DNA of 64,000 nucleotides, from positions 62,001-126,000 of the forward strand of contig CACMDB010000001.1 in NCBI GenBank assembly GCA_902612325.1, in the 5' to 3' direction. The DNA is from an uncultured Pelagibacteraceae bacterium (GTDB lineage: Bacteria > Pseudomonadota > Alphaproteobacteria > Pelagibacterales > Pelagibacteraceae). The notes beneath the pieces were generated by a model. The model was not told where the DNA came from. It ran no database searches and was given only the letters and a program-made list of their open reading frames with translations. A program made the translations under genes and the position numbers. Positions 62,471 through 64,000 of this stretch are shown piece by piece (within the stretch, counting starts at the first letter, position 1; every line of letters begins with the position of its first letter).

Positions 62471-63355
62471 ATGCTTAGTAAAAATCAATTGGGATTTTTG
62501 TACATGTTTATGTCTGTTTGTGCATTTTCACTAATGGATATAATTGTAAAGTGGTCAGTCGATTATCCGATTGGACAGGTTTTATTTTTTAGAGGGTTTT
62601 TTGGAATACTATTTTATTTTTTCATTATACCAAGAGATAGACTTCACAATTTTTATCAAACCAAAAGACCAGGCTTGCATGCCCTAAGGTGCTTGTCGGG
62701 TTTAATTGCTTTAGTAGCAATTTTTATTGCTCTAAGAAAATTACCCCTCGCAACTGTGGTAAGTATTTCTTTTGCTGCTCCAATTTTTACAACTATATTT
62801 TCAATTTTTTTATTAAGTGAAAAAGTTGGAATTTATAGATGGTTAGCTGTTATAGTTGGTTTTATAGGAATATTAGTAATCACTGAACCAGGGATAAGTG
62901 AACTTAACATTTATTATATTTTTCCCATAATATTTTGTCTTGGTCTATCTTATGTAGCGATATCAATTAGACAGTTATCGACCACAGAACCAGTTTGGTT
63001 AATTTCATTCTATTTTTCCTTATCAATAACCTTACTGAGTTTTTTAACTATTCCACAAGGATGGGTTATGCCTAATTTACAGGATTTTATTTTATTATCT
63101 TTGGTAGGCATTTTTGGAGGTGTTGCAAATCTGTGGTTAGGTCAGTCATATAAATATTCAGAGGTTTCTTTGGTAACTCCTTTAAAATATTTAGCTCTTT
63201 TGTTTGCAATAATTTTTGGATATTTCATTTGGGGTGAGGTTCCAACAATCAAAACTCTTCTTGGAGCCTCTTTGGTAATTATTTCAACATTAATTATTTT
63301 TAGAAGAGAAATTTACAATAAAAAAATAATCACTTCTAAAACAATCAATGACTAA
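62471..63355 (+). CDS. DMT-family (EamA) transporter
   Basis: Inner-membrane transporter of the drug/metabolite superfamily. The 294-residue protein has ten hydrophobic segments arranged as two EamA repeats (about 8-135 and 150-285). The repeat-end patterns are PLATVVSISFAAPIFTTIFSIFLLSEKV in the first half and EVSLVTPLKYLALLFAIIFGYFIWGE in the second. RGFFGILFYFF with a conserved Arg in helix 2 is typical. The substrate is unknown; SAR11 cells carry several such paralogues. The stop overlaps the next gene by eight bases. Confidence 0.88.
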   Translation: MLSKNQLGFLYMFMSVCAFSLMDIIVKWSVDYPIGQVLFFRGFFGILFYFFIIPRDRLHNFYQTKRPGLHALRCLSGLIALVAIFIALRKLPLATVVSISFAAPIFTTIFSIFLLSEKVGIYRWLAVIVGFIGILVITEPGISELNIYYIFPIIFCLGLSYVAISIRQLSTTEPVWLISFYFSLSITLLSFLTIPQGWVMPNLQDFILLSLVGIFGGVANLWLGQSYKYSEVSLVTPLKYLALLFAIIFGYFIWGEVPTIKTLLGASLVIISTLIIFRREIYNKKIITSKTIND

Positions 63356-63983
63356 AGTTCCAAAATATTGGAATAAAGCTAAAAGATATTTATCCAAAAG
63401 GGACAAAATAATGTCAAGATTAATTAAAAATTATCGAAGTCCCAATGAAACAATTCTTACCTCAAGAAAGGATATTTTTTTTTCATTATGCAAAAGTATT
63501 ATTGGTCAGCAAATAAGTGTTGCTGCAGCAAATTCAGTTTTTTTAAAATTTAAGAAAAAATGTAAAAATAAAATTAATCCAAAAACTGTATCTAAATTGA
63601 CCTCAACACAACTAAGAAATTGTGGATTAAGTAGGCAAAAAGTCTTAGGAATAAAAAGTTTAGCAAAACAAATCATTAATAAATCCTTTAATCCTAAATT
63701 AATAAAGAATATGAGTGATGAGGAAGCTATAGTTTATTTATCTAATTTAAGACAAATAGGTAGATGGTCGGCTGAAATGATTTTACTTTTTACTTATAAT
63801 AGATCTGACATTTGGCCTATACAAGATATTGGGCTTTTGAGAGCGATTTCTAAAAATTATAATAAAAAATATTTTCCACCGGAAAAATTTGTGTCTTTAC
63901 TTCAAAAAAGATTTTCACCTTATTGCTCAGTAGCTACATGGTATTTGTGGAGAAGTATAGATCCTGAGCCTATTCAGTACTAA
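63348..63983 (+). CDS. alkA: DNA-3-methyladenine glycosylase II family protein (HhH-GPD)
   Basis: Base-excision-repair glycosylase removing alkylated bases. The 211-residue protein has the HhH-GPD fold: SLCKSIIGQQISVAAANSVF near residue 47, the helix-hairpin-helix LRQIGRWSAEMILLFTY at about 133-149, and the catalytic Asp at about 160 in IWPIQDIGLLRA. It lacks the N-terminal AlkA domain of E. coli (282 residues), so it is of the short yeast-MAG-like type. It starts inside the DMT gene. Seventeen bases remain to the window edge and hold nothing recognisable. Confidence 0.89.
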   Translation: MTKVPKYWNKAKRYLSKRDKIMSRLIKNYRSPNETILTSRKDIFFSLCKSIIGQQISVAAANSVFLKFKKKCKNKINPKTVSKLTSTQLRNCGLSRQKVLGIKSLAKQIINKSFNPKLIKNMSDEEAIVYLSNLRQIGRWSAEMILLFTYNRSDIWPIQDIGLLRAISKNYNKKYFPPEKFVSLLQKRFSPYCSVATWYLWRSIDPEPIQY

Positions 63984-64000
63984 ATCCCTCAACGATTTGC

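Overview
The window reads as a continuous piece of a streamlined, very AT-rich (roughly 30% GC by eye) alphaproteobacterial chromosome of the SAR11 / Candidatus Pelagibacter type. The main reasons are a DMSP demethylase gene (dmdA) whose product matches the Pelagibacter DmdA I know from memory in length and sequence, very short or overlapping gene junctions throughout, a class I lysyl-tRNA synthetase, a SAM-II riboswitch before metX, and the alphaproteobacterial F1-only atpHAGDC operon. There are no gaps above about 200 bases, and I found no tRNA or rRNA genes, no IS elements, prophage or CRISPR. This is core chromosome, not an accessory island.

Left to right: (1) 1-1223, the end of an alpha/beta-hydrolase-like gene and dmdA. 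(2) 1239-15649, a long plus-strand central-metabolism run: asd, sdhCDAB, mmsA, mdh, sucCD, sucAB, lpd. (3) 15675-17342, an unusual two-domain gene (formyltransferase-like plus beta-propeller-like), the least ordinary protein here. (4) 17384-24239, priA and the F1 ATP synthase operon. (5) 24232-30749, minus strand: rplU-rpmA-obgE-proB-proA-nadD-rsfS-ctpA-rppH, read from a good sigma70-like promoter. (6) 30809-33365, gloB and metW-metX under a SAM-II riboswitch. (7) 33450-38980, a HisC-like aminotransferase with TyrA, then an NlpC/P60 hydrolase, an AmpG-like permease and TrkH. (8) 39068-42597, lysK, pyrD, rpmB and a queuosine-precursor transporter. (9) 42600-45707, a polyamine cluster of ornithine/lysine-type decarboxylase, deoxyhypusine-synthase-like protein and agmatinase-like ureohydrolase. 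(10) 45857-52079, a RegA/ActR regulator, bioY, polA and the ChvI/ChvG two-component system. (11) 52125-55482, ahcY, tsaE and AmgK/MurU-like genes. (12) 55460-63983, gpmA, a VanZ-like protein, a lytic-transglycosylase-like lipoprotein, an RND pump with adaptor, sseA, msrA, a DMT transporter and a DNA glycosylase.

Functionally the window joins carbon oxidation (TCA steps from 2-oxoglutarate to fumarate, plus malate to oxaloacetate, ending in ATP synthase) with reduced-sulfur and methyl metabolism (dmdA, metX/metW under SAM control, ahcY, msrA, sseA). Two separate loci fit peptidoglycan recycling (NlpC/P60 plus AmpG; AmgK plus MurU). No complete new system stands out. The best leads are the formyltransferase/propeller fusion, the decarboxylase/DHS-like/ureohydrolase triad with its odd G-rich leader, and the chvI-chvG-ahcY-tsaE-amgK-murU order, which looks like the alphaproteobacterial cluster with the nitrogen-PTS genes removed. 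All functional calls come from reading sequence and family knowledge; no database search was run.
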